Shown here: piece by piece, positions 54,390-64,000 of the stretch
Numbering within the stretch: the stretch's first letter is position 1
Layout of the letters: each line of letters starts with the position of its first letter
Source of the DNA: Paludisphaera soli
GTDB taxonomy: Bacteria; Planctomycetota; Planctomycetia; Isosphaerales; Isosphaeraceae
Assembly (NCBI RefSeq): GCF_011064595.1
Contig: NZ_JAALJI010000009.1
Location: 124,001-188,000, forward strand
Reading direction: 5' to 3'
Length of the DNA stretch: 64,000 nucleotides
Made by a program: the position numbers and the translations under genes
Notes under the pieces: model-generated
What the model saw: the letters and a program-made list of their open reading frames with translations, nothing else
Database searches by the model: none
Told to the model about the DNA's origin: nothing

Positions 54390-56696
54390 ATGATGAACAC
54401 CCGCCCGACGAAGCGTCCCCGCCCCCGTCCCCGGTTCGCCCCCTGGATCGCGCTGACGGCGCTCGTCGTCGCGGGCGGCCTGCTCGCGCCGGCCCCGGCG
54501 TGTGCGGCGCTGCCGGTGGAGGTCGAGAACATTCGCATCGGCTTCGGCGGGAACGACGCCTACAAGATCGGCGCGTGGACGCCGGTCCGGGTGCAGGTCA
54601 AGGGGGGAGGCGTGCCCTTCCGGGGCTTCCTCGACGTGGTGGTCGGCGACGACGACGGCGTCCCCACCTCGGCCCGTCAGGCGGTCGACGTGCCGGCCGG
54701 CGAGACCCGGACCTATGTGGCCTACACCCGCGCCGGGGGCCGCGACGGCGGGTTCTCGGTCCGGTTCTACGACGAGAAGGGCCGCTGGCTGGGCGAGCGG
54801 ACCCGCGACCAGATCGCCCGCGCCGAGCTGACGGCGATCTCGCCCGACGACTCCTGGATCCTCACCGCGGGCCGTCCCCAGGGGATCGACCAGATCCGGG
54901 AGGTCGCCGGGTTCCGACGCACGAACGGCCGCGAGTCCGAGCTGTTCCTCAGCGCGATGGACGTGGAGGCCGACGCCGAGCGCCTCCCCGGCCGCTGGCT
55001 GGGCTACGACGGCGCGCGGGCCGTGGTGCTGGACACCGCCGACCGCGCGACGCTGGAGATGCTCGCCGGCCCCAAGGGGGAGGCCCTGGTCGAGTGGGCC
55101 AAGCGGGGCGGGCACCTGGTGGTGGCCGTGGGGGCCAACTGGCAGGCCGTCCGCGATTCGGCGCTGGGCGCCGCGCTGCCGGCGGTGCTCGCCGGCCGCG
55201 AGCGGGTGCAGTCGCTGGAGGCCCTCGACACCTTCGCCAACTCCACCAGGCCGATCACCCCCCCCGGCAGCCCCGCCCACATGGCGACGAAGCTGGAAGG
55301 GGTCGAGGAGCGTGGCGGCAAGGTCCTGGCGTCGATCGCCAGCCTGCCGCTGGTCGTGCGGGGCCCGCTGGGCTTCGGCCGGGTGACCCTGATCGGGGTC
55401 GACGTGGAGGAGAAGATCTTCGCCGACTGGGCCGACCGCGGCCTCTTCTGGGTCCAGGCCCTCGACCTGAAGCGCGACCGGTTCCAGGAAGACGCCGGCG
55501 AGGCCATGATGGGGGGCCCGGCTCGGTTCTACGCCACGGGCGTCACCGACCTGGCGAGCCAGCTCCGGGTGTCGCTGGAGCAGTTCCCCCGGGTGAAGCT
55601 CGTGCCGTTCGGGCTGGTGGCGTTCCTGATCTTCCTCTACATCCTGGCGATCGGCCCGGGGGACTACTTCTTCCTGAAGAAGGTCCTCAAGCGGATGGAG
55701 CTGACCTGGATCACGTTCCCCCTGATCGTGACGGCGGTCAGCCTGCTCGCCTATTTCGCCGCCTACCGGCTCAAGGGGAGCGACCTGCTGGTCAACAAGG
55801 TGGACCTGGTCGACGTCGATCAGGTCTCCGGCCTGACCCGGGGCCGGTCGTGGGCCACCCTGTTCAGCCCCCAGAACCGCGACTACGACCTGGCGTTCCT
55901 CCCCGTCCCGGTCGACGGCCAGGCCGACGCGCCGGCGCTGGCCCCCGCCTCGTCCGGCGAGCCCGCGCGGCCCGCCCCGGGCGTCGAGGTGGTGACCAGC
56001 TGGTTCGGCGTGCCCGAGGCCCAGTTCGGCGGCATGGGAGGCTCGACCGGCCGATTCTCGTTCTCAGGCGGCGGCTACGCGTACGGCCCGGCCGGCGGCC
56101 TGGAGCGGCTGGAGCACGTCCGAGTGCCGATCTGGAGCACCAAGACCTTCTCCTCGCGCTGGTTCGGGCCGGCCGCGCCGGTGGTCGAGTCCGACCTGGG
56201 CCTGGCCGGCTTCGACCGCGTGCAGGGGACCATCACGAACCTCCAAACGTACACCCTGGCCGACGCCGTGCTGGCCTTCGGACGGCAGGTCTACCAGCTC
56301 GGCGACCTGGCCCCAGGCCAGACGATCCGCGTGGAGCTGCAGAGCGACCGCACCCTCTCGGGCGAGCTGAAATCCCGCGAGTCGCGCTACATGAAGGGGG
56401 AGCTCAAGGGCCCCGACGCGATCCTGAACCGGGCCGACCTGCTGCTGGCCGTGATGTTCCACGAGAGCGAGTCCCGCCGCACCGCCGGCCAGGACCAGCC
56501 GCTGGGGAACTCGACCCTGCACGACCTCGACCTGACCGGCCAGCTCGCGCTCCAGCGGCCGATGCTCGTGGCCCGGACGAAGCGGCCCGGGGCGCAGATG
56601 GCCGTCGGCAACGCCCCCAACGAGCCCAAGATCGACCAGACGACCCTGCTGCGGGTCGTCCTGCCGCTCAAGTCGCCCGGCGCCGCCCGGCCCTGA
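54390..56696 (+). CDS. Large membrane protein upstream of an ABC ATPase, GATase-like domain
   Basis: The 768-residue protein has a signal peptide (about 1-38, ending CAALPVE), a beta-rich Ig-like part, then a class I amidotransferase-like region without a visible catalytic triad (YDGARAVVLDTADRATLEML and WAKRGGHLVVAVG). Two or three helices lie near residues 405-460 (LVAFLIFLYILAIGPGDYFF and FPLIVTAVSLLAYFAAY), followed by a long beta-rich C-terminal part. Starts at 54378 (GTG), 54390 and 54393 are possible; none has a clear ribosome site. It precedes an ABC ATPase by 73 bases and may be its membrane partner, as in GldG-like systems. That role is inferred from position. Confidence 0.78.
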   Translation: MMNTRPTKRPRPRPRFAPWIALTALVVAGGLLAPAPACAALPVEVENIRIGFGGNDAYKIGAWTPVRVQVKGGGVPFRGFLDVVVGDDDGVPTSARQAVDVPAGETRTYVAYTRAGGRDGGFSVRFYDEKGRWLGERTRDQIARAELTAISPDDSWILTAGRPQGIDQIREVAGFRRTNGRESELFLSAMDVEADAERLPGRWLGYDGARAVVLDTADRATLEMLAGPKGEALVEWAKRGGHLVVAVGANWQAVRDSALGAALPAVLAGRERVQSLEALDTFANSTRPITPPGSPAHMATKLEGVEERGGKVLASIASLPLVVRGPLGFGRVTLIGVDVEEKIFADWADRGLFWVQALDLKRDRFQEDAGEAMMGGPARFYATGVTDLASQLRVSLEQFPRVKLVPFGLVAFLIFLYILAIGPGDYFFLKKVLKRMELTWITFPLIVTAVSLLAYFAAYRLKGSDLLVNKVDLVDVDQVSGLTRGRSWATLFSPQNRDYDLAFLPVPVDGQADAPALAPASSGEPARPAPGVEVVTSWFGVPEAQFGGMGGSTGRFSFSGGGYAYGPAGGLERLEHVRVPIWSTKTFSSRWFGPAAPVVESDLGLAGFDRVQGTITNLQTYTLADAVLAFGRQVYQLGDLAPGQTIRVELQSDRTLSGELKSRESRYMKGELKGPDAILNRADLLLAVMFHESESRRTAGQDQPLGNSTLHDLDLTGQLALQRPMLVARTKRPGAQMAVGNAPNEPKIDQTTLLRVVLPLKSPGAARP

Positions 56697-56769
56697 GACC
56701 CGTCCCGACAGCCGACCCCACGCGAACATCTCCCAGACCGACCGACGAGACGAGACGAGGCGGACCGCG

Positions 56770-57689
<920 letters not shown>

Positions 57690-57696
<7 letters not shown>

Positions 57697-57714
57697 GCTG
57701 AGCCGAGCTGAGCC
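57690..57714 (+). repeat. Pentanucleotide tandem repeat at the ABC ATPase stop
   Basis: Five copies of GAGC(T/C) run GAGCT GAGCT GAGCC GAGCT GAGCC and overlap the stop codon (57694-57696). Slippage here would alter only the last two residues and the length of the gap to the next gene. Confidence 0.7.
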
Positions 57715-57761
57715 GCCCGACGGCCCTTTCCGTCCCCCCGCACCCTTCGCGAGAACGCTCC

Positions 57762-60700
57762 ATGGGCCGTAGCCGCCTCTCCTTCGCCGCATTCGCGCTC
57801 CTGGCCGCGTCGGCCGCCGTCCCCCCGGCGATCGCCGAGGACGGGTCGAACCGGGCCGAGAGGGCCGCCAGGGTCCCCTCGCCGGCCGAGGCCCAGAAGT
57901 CCCTGCGGGTCGCGCCGGGATTCCAGGTCGACCTGTTCGCCGCCGAGCCGATGCTGGCGAACCCGGTGGCGTTCCACGTCGACGAGAAGGGGCGGTTCTT
58001 CGTCGTCGAGACCTTCCGCCACACCGACGGCGTGACCGACACCCGCGGCCACATGAACTGGCTGGTGGACGACCTGGCCGCGCGGACGGTGGCCGATCGC
58101 GTCGCCATGTACAAGAAGTTCTTCAAGCCCGAGGAGTTCGCCCGGTTCGGCGTCGAGAGCGAGCGGATCAGCCTGATCGAGGACCGCGACGGCGACGGCA
58201 AGGCCGACCACGCCCAGGTCTTCGCCGAGGGCTTCATCGGCCCCGAGACCGGCATCGCCGCCGGCGTCCTGACCCGCAAGGGGGACGTCTACTTCACCAG
58301 CATCCCCGACCTCTGGCTGCTCAAGGATGCCGACGGCGACGGCCGCGCCGACGAGCGGAAGTCCCTCTACACCGGCTTCGGCGTGCACGTCGGCTTCCTC
58401 GGCCACGACCTCCACGGGCTGATCCTCGGGCCCGACGGCCGGCTCTATTTCTCGATCGGCGATCGCGGCTTCAACGTCAAGACGCCCGACGGCCGCGAAC
58501 TGATCGCCCTCGACAGCGGCTCGGTCCTGCGATGCGACCTCGACGGGTCGAACCTGGAGATCTTCGCCACCGGCCTGCGGAACCCGCAGGAGCTGGCCTT
58601 CAATGACACCGGCGACCTCTTCACCGTCGACAACAACTCCGACGGCGGCGACAAGGCCCGGTTCATCCACCTGATCGAGGGGGGCGACTCCGGCTGGCGC
58701 ATCGGCTACCAGTTCCTCGAGAGGCCCAACAGCCGGGGAATCTGGAACGCCGAGAAGATGTGGACCCCGGAGCTTGAGGGCAAGCCCGCCTACCAGCTCC
58801 CGCCGCTGGCCAACTTCTCCGACGGCCCCTCCGGCCTGGCGGTTTATCCCGGCGTCGGCCTGAACGACGGCGAGAAGGGCCGGTTCTACCTCAGCGACTT
58901 CCGGGGCGCGGCGGCCACCAGCGGCGTCCGCTCGTTCGCGACCCGGCCGAAGGGCGCCTCGTTCGAGCTGGTCGAGCCGAAACAGTTTCTCTGGGGCTTG
59001 CAGGCCACCGACTGCGACTTCGCCCCCGACGGCGCCCTCTACGTCAGCGACTGGGTCAAGGGGTGGGGCAAGACCGGCAAGGGCCGCATCTGGCGCGTCT
59101 CCGACCCGGCCGCCGCCGAGGATCCCCGCGTGGCCGAGGTCAAGCGGCTCCTCGCCGAGGGCTTCGACGGCCGCCCGAACGAGGAACTCGGCCGCCTGCT
59201 CGCCCACGCCGACCGCCGCGTCCGGCAGGAAGCCCAGTTCGCGCTGGTCGATCGCGTGAAGACCGCGACGGGGGCCGAGGCGCTCGCGACGCTCCAGGAA
59301 GCCGCACTGAGGGCCGAGGGCTACGGCCGGCTGCACGCGATCTGGGGGCTCGGCCAGGTGCTCCGGGCTTCGGTCGACGACCCTCGCCGCGAGGTCCAGC
59401 CGGCGCTCCTCGCCCTCGTCAAGGATCCCGACGCGGAGGTCCGCGCCCAGGCCGCGAGGGCCCTCGCCGAAGCGGGTAGAATTCCGCTGGTCGAGCTTTT
59501 GCCGCTCCTGAAGGACGAATCCCCCCGCGTCCGGCTTCACGCGATGCTCGCGATGAGCGGGAAGGCTCTGATCCTCCCCGCCATCGGCGACGTCGTCGCA
59601 CCGATCGCGGCCCGCATCCGCGCCGGCGACGGCCGCGACCCCTACCTCCGGCACGCCGCGAAGCGGGCCCTGGCCCGCGCTGAGAGCGGCGACCCGTCGG
59701 TGCGAGCGGCGATGGACGCCCTGGCCTCGGATCCCTCCGCCGACGTTCGCATGATCGCCCTGCTGACGATGCGCGAGCGGGCGAACCCGGCCCTCGCCCG
59801 GTTCCTGGACGACGCCGACCCCGCCATCGTCCTGGAGGCCGCCCGGGCCATCGCCGAGGTCCCCGCCCTCGCCGCGGGGCTCCCCAGGCTCGTCGCCCTC
59901 GCCGGCCGGTCGGGCCTGTCGGAGCCGCTCTGGCGTCGCGTGCTGACCGCCTGCGAGGCCTTCGGCCAGGCCGGAGACCCCGCCGTGCTGGCGGCCGTCG
60001 CCGCGCGGAAGGACGTGCCCGAGTCGATCCGGGTCGAGGCGCTGGAGATCCTGGCGGCCTGGGGGAAACCGGTGCCCCTGCATCCGATCACCGGCCTCTA
60101 TCGCGGCGAGTTCGAACGCCCGGCCGACCCGGCGGTCGCGGCCCTGGCGTCGGTCCTGCCGGCGCTCGTGGCCGACGCCTCCGACCGGGTCCGCAACGCC
60201 GCCGCGTCGGCCGCCGGGATGTTGAAGGTCGCCGACGCCGGGCCGTCGCTGCGGGGGCTCGTGGCCGACGCCTCGCGCCCGGCCGACTCGCGCGTCGAGG
60301 CCCTCCGCGCGCTCGACGCCCTGAAGGACGAGAAGCTCACCGAGGTCGTCGCCGACGCGAGGAAGGCTGACGCCCCGGCCCTCCGCGCCGAGGGGCTGCG
60401 GATCCTCGGCCGGCTGGAGCCCGACCGGGCGGTCGCCGAGGCCGCCTCGGTCCTCGAAAGCGGCTCGACCCCGGAGAAGCAGGCCGCCTTCGCCCTGCTC
60501 GGCACGGCCCCGGGCGCGAAGGCCGACGACGTTCTCGGCGGCTGGCTGGCCAAGCTGCAGGCCGGCGAGGTCCCCGCCGAGGTCCGGCTCGACCTGGCCG
60601 AGGCCGCCGCCAAGCGCGAGTCGGCCGAGGTGAAGGCCGCCCTGGCTCGTCTCGACGCGGCCCGCCCGGCCGACGACCCGCTGGCCGCCTACCGCGACGC

Positions 60701-61142
60701 GCTCGTGGGCGGCGACGCCGCGCGGGGGCGCCGGATCTTCCGCGAGAAGGCCGAGGTCCAGTGCCTTCGCTGCCACAAGGTCTCCGGCGACGGCGGCGAG
60801 GTCGGCCCCGAGCTGGCGGGCGTCGGCGTGCGGAAAGGCCGCGAGTACATCCTGGAGTCGATCGTCCTCCCCAACAAGCAGATCGCCGAGGGCTTCGAGA
60901 GCCAGGTCCTCGCCCTGGCGAACGGCCAGGTCGTCGCCGGCGTCGTCAAGTCCGAGGACGACCGCGAGGTCCGCCTCCTCACCGCCGAGGGCGCCCTCGT
61001 CGTCGTCCCCAAGGACGAGATCGAGGAGAAGGCCCGCGGCGGCTCCGCCATGCCCGAGGATCTGATCAAGAGCCTCGACAAGCGCGAGATCCGCGACCTC
61101 GTCGAGTTCCTGGCGACCACCGTGCCCCTCGCCGCCCCCTGA
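57762..61142 (+). CDS. PVC-type heme-binding propeller/HEAT protein (cytochrome c-like)
   Basis: The 1126-residue protein has a signal peptide (about 1-25), a six-bladed propeller (about 45-440) with calcium-like loops DRDGDGKAD and DADGDGRAD, and the family strands LHGLILGPDGRLYFSIGDRG and YVSDWVKGWGK. HEAT-like helical repeats follow (about 450-960), with a C-terminal cytochrome c domain whose heme motif CLRCH is at residues 1001-1005. The Met ligand is probably in the region before the end. It is exported and should pass electrons from a sugar-like substrate; the true substrate is unknown. It lies 65 bases after the ABC ATPase gene. The start has only a weak ribosome site. Confidence 0.93.
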   Translation: MGRSRLSFAAFALLAASAAVPPAIAEDGSNRAERAARVPSPAEAQKSLRVAPGFQVDLFAAEPMLANPVAFHVDEKGRFFVVETFRHTDGVTDTRGHMNWLVDDLAARTVADRVAMYKKFFKPEEFARFGVESERISLIEDRDGDGKADHAQVFAEGFIGPETGIAAGVLTRKGDVYFTSIPDLWLLKDADGDGRADERKSLYTGFGVHVGFLGHDLHGLILGPDGRLYFSIGDRGFNVKTPDGRELIALDSGSVLRCDLDGSNLEIFATGLRNPQELAFNDTGDLFTVDNNSDGGDKARFIHLIEGGDSGWRIGYQFLERPNSRGIWNAEKMWTPELEGKPAYQLPPLANFSDGPSGLAVYPGVGLNDGEKGRFYLSDFRGAAATSGVRSFATRPKGASFELVEPKQFLWGLQATDCDFAPDGALYVSDWVKGWGKTGKGRIWRVSDPAAAEDPRVAEVKRLLAEGFDGRPNEELGRLLAHADRRVRQEAQFALVDRVKTATGAEALATLQEAALRAEGYGRLHAIWGLGQVLRASVDDPRREVQPALLALVKDPDAEVRAQAARALAEAGRIPLVELLPLLKDESPRVRLHAMLAMSGKALILPAIGDVVAPIAARIRAGDGRDPYLRHAAKRALARAESGDPSVRAAMDALASDPSADVRMIALLTMRERANPALARFLDDADPAIVLEAARAIAEVPALAAGLPRLVALAGRSGLSEPLWRRVLTACEAFGQAGDPAVLAAVAARKDVPESIRVEALEILAAWGKPVPLHPITGLYRGEFERPADPAVAALASVLPALVADASDRVRNAAASAAGMLKVADAGPSLRGLVADASRPADSRVEALRALDALKDEKLTEVVADARKADAPALRAEGLRILGRLEPDRAVAEAASVLESGSTPEKQAAFALLGTAPGAKADDVLGGWLAKLQAGEVPAEVRLDLAEAAAKRESAEVKAALARLDAARPADDPLAAYRDALVGGDAARGRRIFREKAEVQCLRCHKVSGDGGEVGPELAGVGVRKGREYILESIVLPNKQIAEGFESQVLALANGQVVAGVVKSEDDREVRLLTAEGALVVVPKDEIEEKARGGSAMPEDLIKSLDKREIRDLVEFLATTVPLAAP

Positions 61143-61258
61143 TCGGGGCGGGCCGGCCTCCCTTCGCCACCTCGCGTGGCACGCGTCCTGAAGCGATCGT
61201 CATCATTCCCTAGACGCGGGACGCCGCCACCCAATGGCGGGGGCGTCGACGCGGCGTC

Positions 61259-61915
61259 ATGGAGGACGGCGAGATTGCGGGGCCGATTCGGGCGTTCGTC
61301 GCGGTCGGTGCGGGGATTCGGGATTCGTCGGCGTCCACGCTCGTGCGAGCGTCGGTGGTGCCGCCGACGGTGCTCCCATGGGCGACGCGCGAGGCGAGCC
61401 CCCGGCGCCTGGCGCTCGCGGAGGTGGCGGCCGGCGGGCTGGCGTTCGCAGCCTGGATGACGCTCCTGGCGGCGGGGATCGCGGTCGGCACGCAGGATTT
61501 CATCGACCCGGTCCGCAACCACAAGATCGCGGGGGCGGTCGAGCTGATCGGCTGCCTGGCGGTCATCGTGGCCTGCCACACGGTCACGAACACCGCGATG
61601 CTCTGCTGCGTTTCGGCCTTCCTCGGCGCCCTCGGGTTCCGGGCCGTCGGCGGGGAAGGCCCCGGCGACCCGGCCGGCCGCCGCGACGCCTACGTCGCCG
61701 CCGTCACGCGGGGCTTCTTCATCTTCCTGATCGTCCAGTCCGGCTCCATCCTCCTCTCCGATCAGGCGTTCACGAATCTCTCCCTGGAGAAGTACATCCG
61801 GCTCGCCGGGCTCTCCTCGCTCCTCAGCTTCACCGCCGGCTACAACCCCGACGTCTTCCGGCAGCTCATGGACCGCGTGAACAAGAACCTCGCCGCCGGG
61901 ACCGTCCCCAAGTAG
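61259..61915 (+). CDS. Membrane protein of unknown function
   Basis: The frame of up to 218 residues has hydrophobic helices at about residues 55-75 (AEVAAGGLAFAAWMTLLAAGIAVG) and 90-125 (AVELIGCLAVIVACHT and AMLCCVSAFLGALGF), and another near 148-165 (GFFIFLIVQSGSILL). The C-terminus NPDVFRQLMDRVNKNLAAG is charged. The first 55 residues look less natural, and GTG codons at 61355, 61358 or 61370 could be the real start; none has a strong ribosome site. No family is recognised. It is a single gene between the propeller and threonine deaminase genes. Confidence 0.7.
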   Translation: MEDGEIAGPIRAFVAVGAGIRDSSASTLVRASVVPPTVLPWATREASPRRLALAEVAAGGLAFAAWMTLLAAGIAVGTQDFIDPVRNHKIAGAVELIGCLAVIVACHTVTNTAMLCCVSAFLGALGFRAVGGEGPGDPAGRRDAYVAAVTRGFFIFLIVQSGSILLSDQAFTNLSLEKYIRLAGLSSLLSFTAGYNPDVFRQLMDRVNKNLAAGTVPK

Positions 61916-62104
61916 TCCCGGCGGGCCGACGACGCCGAGCGGGGTGCCCAGGGCCCCTTCGGAGATGGTACCCTGATCGAGGACGAGGGACGTCGGCCGG
62001 CCGGCGACCGGGAACCCCCGTCGCACGACGACCCGGACCCCCGAAGCAGGGGAGCCCGACGCGGGGTTTCACGACTTCCCCACCCAACAGGATCGACCCG
62101 CCCC

Positions 62105-63643
62105 GTGAACGGCCCGCAATCCGCCCCCCTCGGCCCGATGGACTACCTGAAGAAGATCCTCACCGCGCGCGTGTACGACGTGGCGGTGGAGACCCCCCTG
62201 GAGCGGGCGCCCAAGCTCTCGGCGCGGCTGGGGAACGACCTCTGGCTCAAGCGCGAGGACGAGCAGCCGGTCTTCAGCTTCAAGCTGCGGGGGGCCTACA
62301 ACAAGATGGCCGGGCTCTCGGCCGAGGAGCGCGGGCGGGGGGTCGTCTGCGCGTCGGCCGGGAACCATGCGCAGGGGGTGGCGCTCAGCGCGCGGAAGCT
62401 CGCCTGCCGGGCGACGATCGTCATGCCGGTGACGACGCCGTCGCTCAAGGTCGAGGCCGTGCGCGGCCTCGGCGGCGAGGTCGTCCTGCACGGCGAGAGC
62501 TACTCCGACGCCCACCTCCACGCGCTGGAGCTTTGCGAGCTTCACGGATACACGTTCGTCCATCCGTTCGACGACCCCGACGTGATCGCGGGGCAGGGGA
62601 CGATCGGCATGGAGATCCTCCGCCAGCACCAGGGGCCGATCCACGCCGTCTTCGCGGCGATCGGCGGCGGCGGCTTGATCTCTGGGGTCGCCGCCTACAT
62701 CAAGGCCGTCCGGCCCGAGATCAAGCTCATCGGCGTCCAGACGACCGACTCCGACGCCATGATCCGCTCCGTCCGCGCCGGGGAGCGCGTGCCGCTTTCG
62801 GACGTCGGCCTCTTCTCCGACGGCACGGCGGTCAAGCTCGTGGGCGAGGAGACGTTTCGCCTGACGCGCGAGCTGGTCGACGACTTCGTCACGGTCGACG
62901 CCGACGCCGCCTGCGCCGCGATCAAGGACGTGTTCGAAGACACCCGGAGCATCCTGGAGCCGGCCGGCGCGCTCTCGGTGGCGGGCGCCAAGCAGTACGC
63001 GGCGAGGCACAAGCTCCAGGGCGAGACGCTGGTGGCGATCGCCTGCGGGGCCAACATGAACTTCGACCGCCTCCGATTCGTCGCCGAGCGGGCCGAGGTG
63101 GGCGAGGAGCGCGAGGCCCTCTTCGCCGTGACCGTCCCCGAGCGTCCCGGCATCCTGCGCGACCTTTGCACGTTGATCGGCCCTCGCAGCGTGACCGAGT
63201 TCAACTACCGGATCTCCGACCCGAAGGAGGCCCACCTGTTCGTCGGCCTGGCCGTGGGCGACCGCGACGAGTCCGCCTCGCTGGCGCGTCGGTTCATCGA
63301 CGAGGGCTTCCCCGTCGTCGACCTGACCGGCGACGAGCTGGCCAAGGGGCACATCCGCCACCTCGTCGGCGGCCGCAGCCCGCAGGCGCATCACGAGCGG
63401 CTCTACCGCTTCGAGTTCCCCGAACGCCCCGGCGCGCTCATGCGGTTCCTCGCCGCCATGCCGCCGACCTGGAACATCAGCCTGTTCCACTACCGCAACC
63501 AGGGGGCCGACTACGCCCGCATCCTCGTCGGTCTCCAGATCCCCGACGCCGACCTCCCCACCTTCCACGACTTCGCCGAAGGCCTCGGCTACCCCTGCGT
63601 CGACGAGACCGAGAACCCGGTCTACCGGCTGTTCCTGGGCTGA
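62105..63643 (+). CDS. ilvA: Threonine ammonia-lyase (biosynthetic threonine deaminase)
   Basis: The 512-residue protein matches IlvA. DLWLKREDEQPVFSFKLRGAYNKM holds the PLP lysine (about Lys60), then SAGNHAQGVA, the glycine-rich AIGGGGLISGVAAY, and two C-terminal ACT-like regulatory domains (ALFAVTVPERPGILRDL and YRFEFPERPGALMRF). It converts threonine to 2-oxobutyrate, the first step to isoleucine, and is usually inhibited by isoleucine through the ACT domains. The GTG at 62105 gives an N-terminus of the same length as other IlvA proteins; ATG 62138 would trim 11 residues. It is apparently a single gene. Confidence 0.95.
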   Translation: MNGPQSAPLGPMDYLKKILTARVYDVAVETPLERAPKLSARLGNDLWLKREDEQPVFSFKLRGAYNKMAGLSAEERGRGVVCASAGNHAQGVALSARKLACRATIVMPVTTPSLKVEAVRGLGGEVVLHGESYSDAHLHALELCELHGYTFVHPFDDPDVIAGQGTIGMEILRQHQGPIHAVFAAIGGGGLISGVAAYIKAVRPEIKLIGVQTTDSDAMIRSVRAGERVPLSDVGLFSDGTAVKLVGEETFRLTRELVDDFVTVDADAACAAIKDVFEDTRSILEPAGALSVAGAKQYAARHKLQGETLVAIACGANMNFDRLRFVAERAEVGEEREALFAVTVPERPGILRDLCTLIGPRSVTEFNYRISDPKEAHLFVGLAVGDRDESASLARRFIDEGFPVVDLTGDELAKGHIRHLVGGRSPQAHHERLYRFEFPERPGALMRFLAAMPPTWNISLFHYRNQGADYARILVGLQIPDADLPTFHDFAEGLGYPCVDETENPVYRLFLG

Positions 63644-63661
63644 TGACGGGGGATCGACGCC

Positions 63662-64000
63662 TCAAGCCAGGTCGTCCGCGGCGTCCTTCGCTTTCCCAGG
63701 TGCCGTGCGGGGGCCGAAGATCAGCCCGAAGTCGAACACGACCAGCCCCGGCAGGATCGTCCCGAGCAACATCATCGCCAGGCCCCACTCGCCCGTCGCG
63801 AGCAGCCCGAGGAACGGGACCACGACGACCAGCCCGAAGACGCCGGCGAGGAACCAGCCCGGGATCGAGCGGCCCGCCCAGAGCCGCGCGCCGAGCCAGC
63901 CGAGGACCCACGCGATCGTCCCGGTCGAGACGAGGATCAGGGCGTCGGAGCGCTGACCTCGGGTGATCACCATGGCCGCCCCGAGCGCCGCGACCGCCCC
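63662..64000 (-). CDS. Small membrane protein, 5' end probably outside the window
   Basis: The frame ending at 63662 reads a membrane protein with helices ALILVSTGTIAWVLGWLGARL, FLAGVFGLVVVVPFLGLLA and MMLLGTILPGLVVFDFGLIF and a charged tail. An ATG at 63973 would make it 103 residues. However, the same frame continues open and hydrophobic (GAVAALGAAM) to base 64000, so the true start may lie outside the window. No family is recognised. It faces the threonine deaminase gene, 18 bases from its stop. Confidence 0.72.
   Translation of the reverse strand, partial: GAVAALGAAMVITRGQRSDALILVSTGTIAWVLGWLGARLWAGRSIPGWFLAGVFGLVVVVPFLGLLATGEWGLAMMLLGTILPGLVVFDFGLIFGPRTAPGKAKDAADDLA

Overview
The window is about 70% GC and reads as a chromosomal piece of a planctomycete, most likely a member of the Isosphaeraceae. 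The evidence is the mix of families: five DUF1559 pseudopilin-like proteins with an H-x9-DG tail motif, two secreted propeller/HEAT proteins of the PVC heme type, a TPR plus FG-GAP plus UnbV protein, Tat-exported Gfo/Idh/MocA-type enzymes, a PEP-CTERM protein and many proteins with signal peptides but no known role. There are no rRNA genes, CRISPR arrays, complete insertion sequences or phage genes. Because the DNA is GC-rich, long open frames run antisense to nearly every real gene, and these were discarded.

Layout, left to right. 0-5 kb: the edge of a PVC propeller gene, a tandem carboxymuconolactone-decarboxylase-like protein and a DUF1559 gene, all on the minus strand. 5-8 kb: an HtrA-type protease facing a Nudix hydrolase that overlaps a small upstream gene. 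8-13.3 kb: a minus-strand run with a secreted protein of unknown role, a secreted endonuclease/phosphatase-family enzyme, a divergent DUF1559 protein, a lipoprotein and a typical DUF1559 protein. 13.5-18 kb: a compact minus-strand cluster for 2-hydroxyacids (LhgO, a Tat-exported D-2-hydroxyacid dehydrogenase, a LarA-like protein and a HAD phosphatase). 18-25 kb: an orphan MlaE permease divergent from a large rhomboid protein, a PqaA-type secreted hydrolase, and a fatty-acid desaturase divergent from a membrane protein. 25-31 kb: a GMC oxidoreductase coupled to a broken glycosyltransferase gene, an asparagine synthetase and a second rhomboid.

31-42 kb: a secreted propeller protein, the groES-groEL operon with a textbook terminator, a HEAT-repeat protein, a degenerate M19 dipeptidase and a DUF1559 gene. 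41.7-42 kb: two tRNA genes, tRNA-Cys(GCA) and a class I tRNA with a UAG anticodon, which is the most unusual item in the window. 42-48 kb: an SPFH/slipin protein, a PEP-CTERM protein, a long inverted repeat before a DUF2239 gene, a Gfo/Idh/MocA protein, a frameshifted gene and a membrane protein. 48-64 kb: a lipoprotein-DUF1559 operon, the TPR/FG-GAP protein, a MazG-like hydrolase, a membrane protein followed by an ABC ATPase, a complete PVC heme-propeller protein, threonine deaminase and two membrane proteins.

Most genes serve the cell envelope or exported catabolism, with scattered housekeeping genes (groESL, ilvA, asnB-like, tRNAs). Starts were chosen mainly from Shine-Dalgarno spacing and from family-specific N-termini. 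Functions are family-level inferences from visible motifs; no database search was run.
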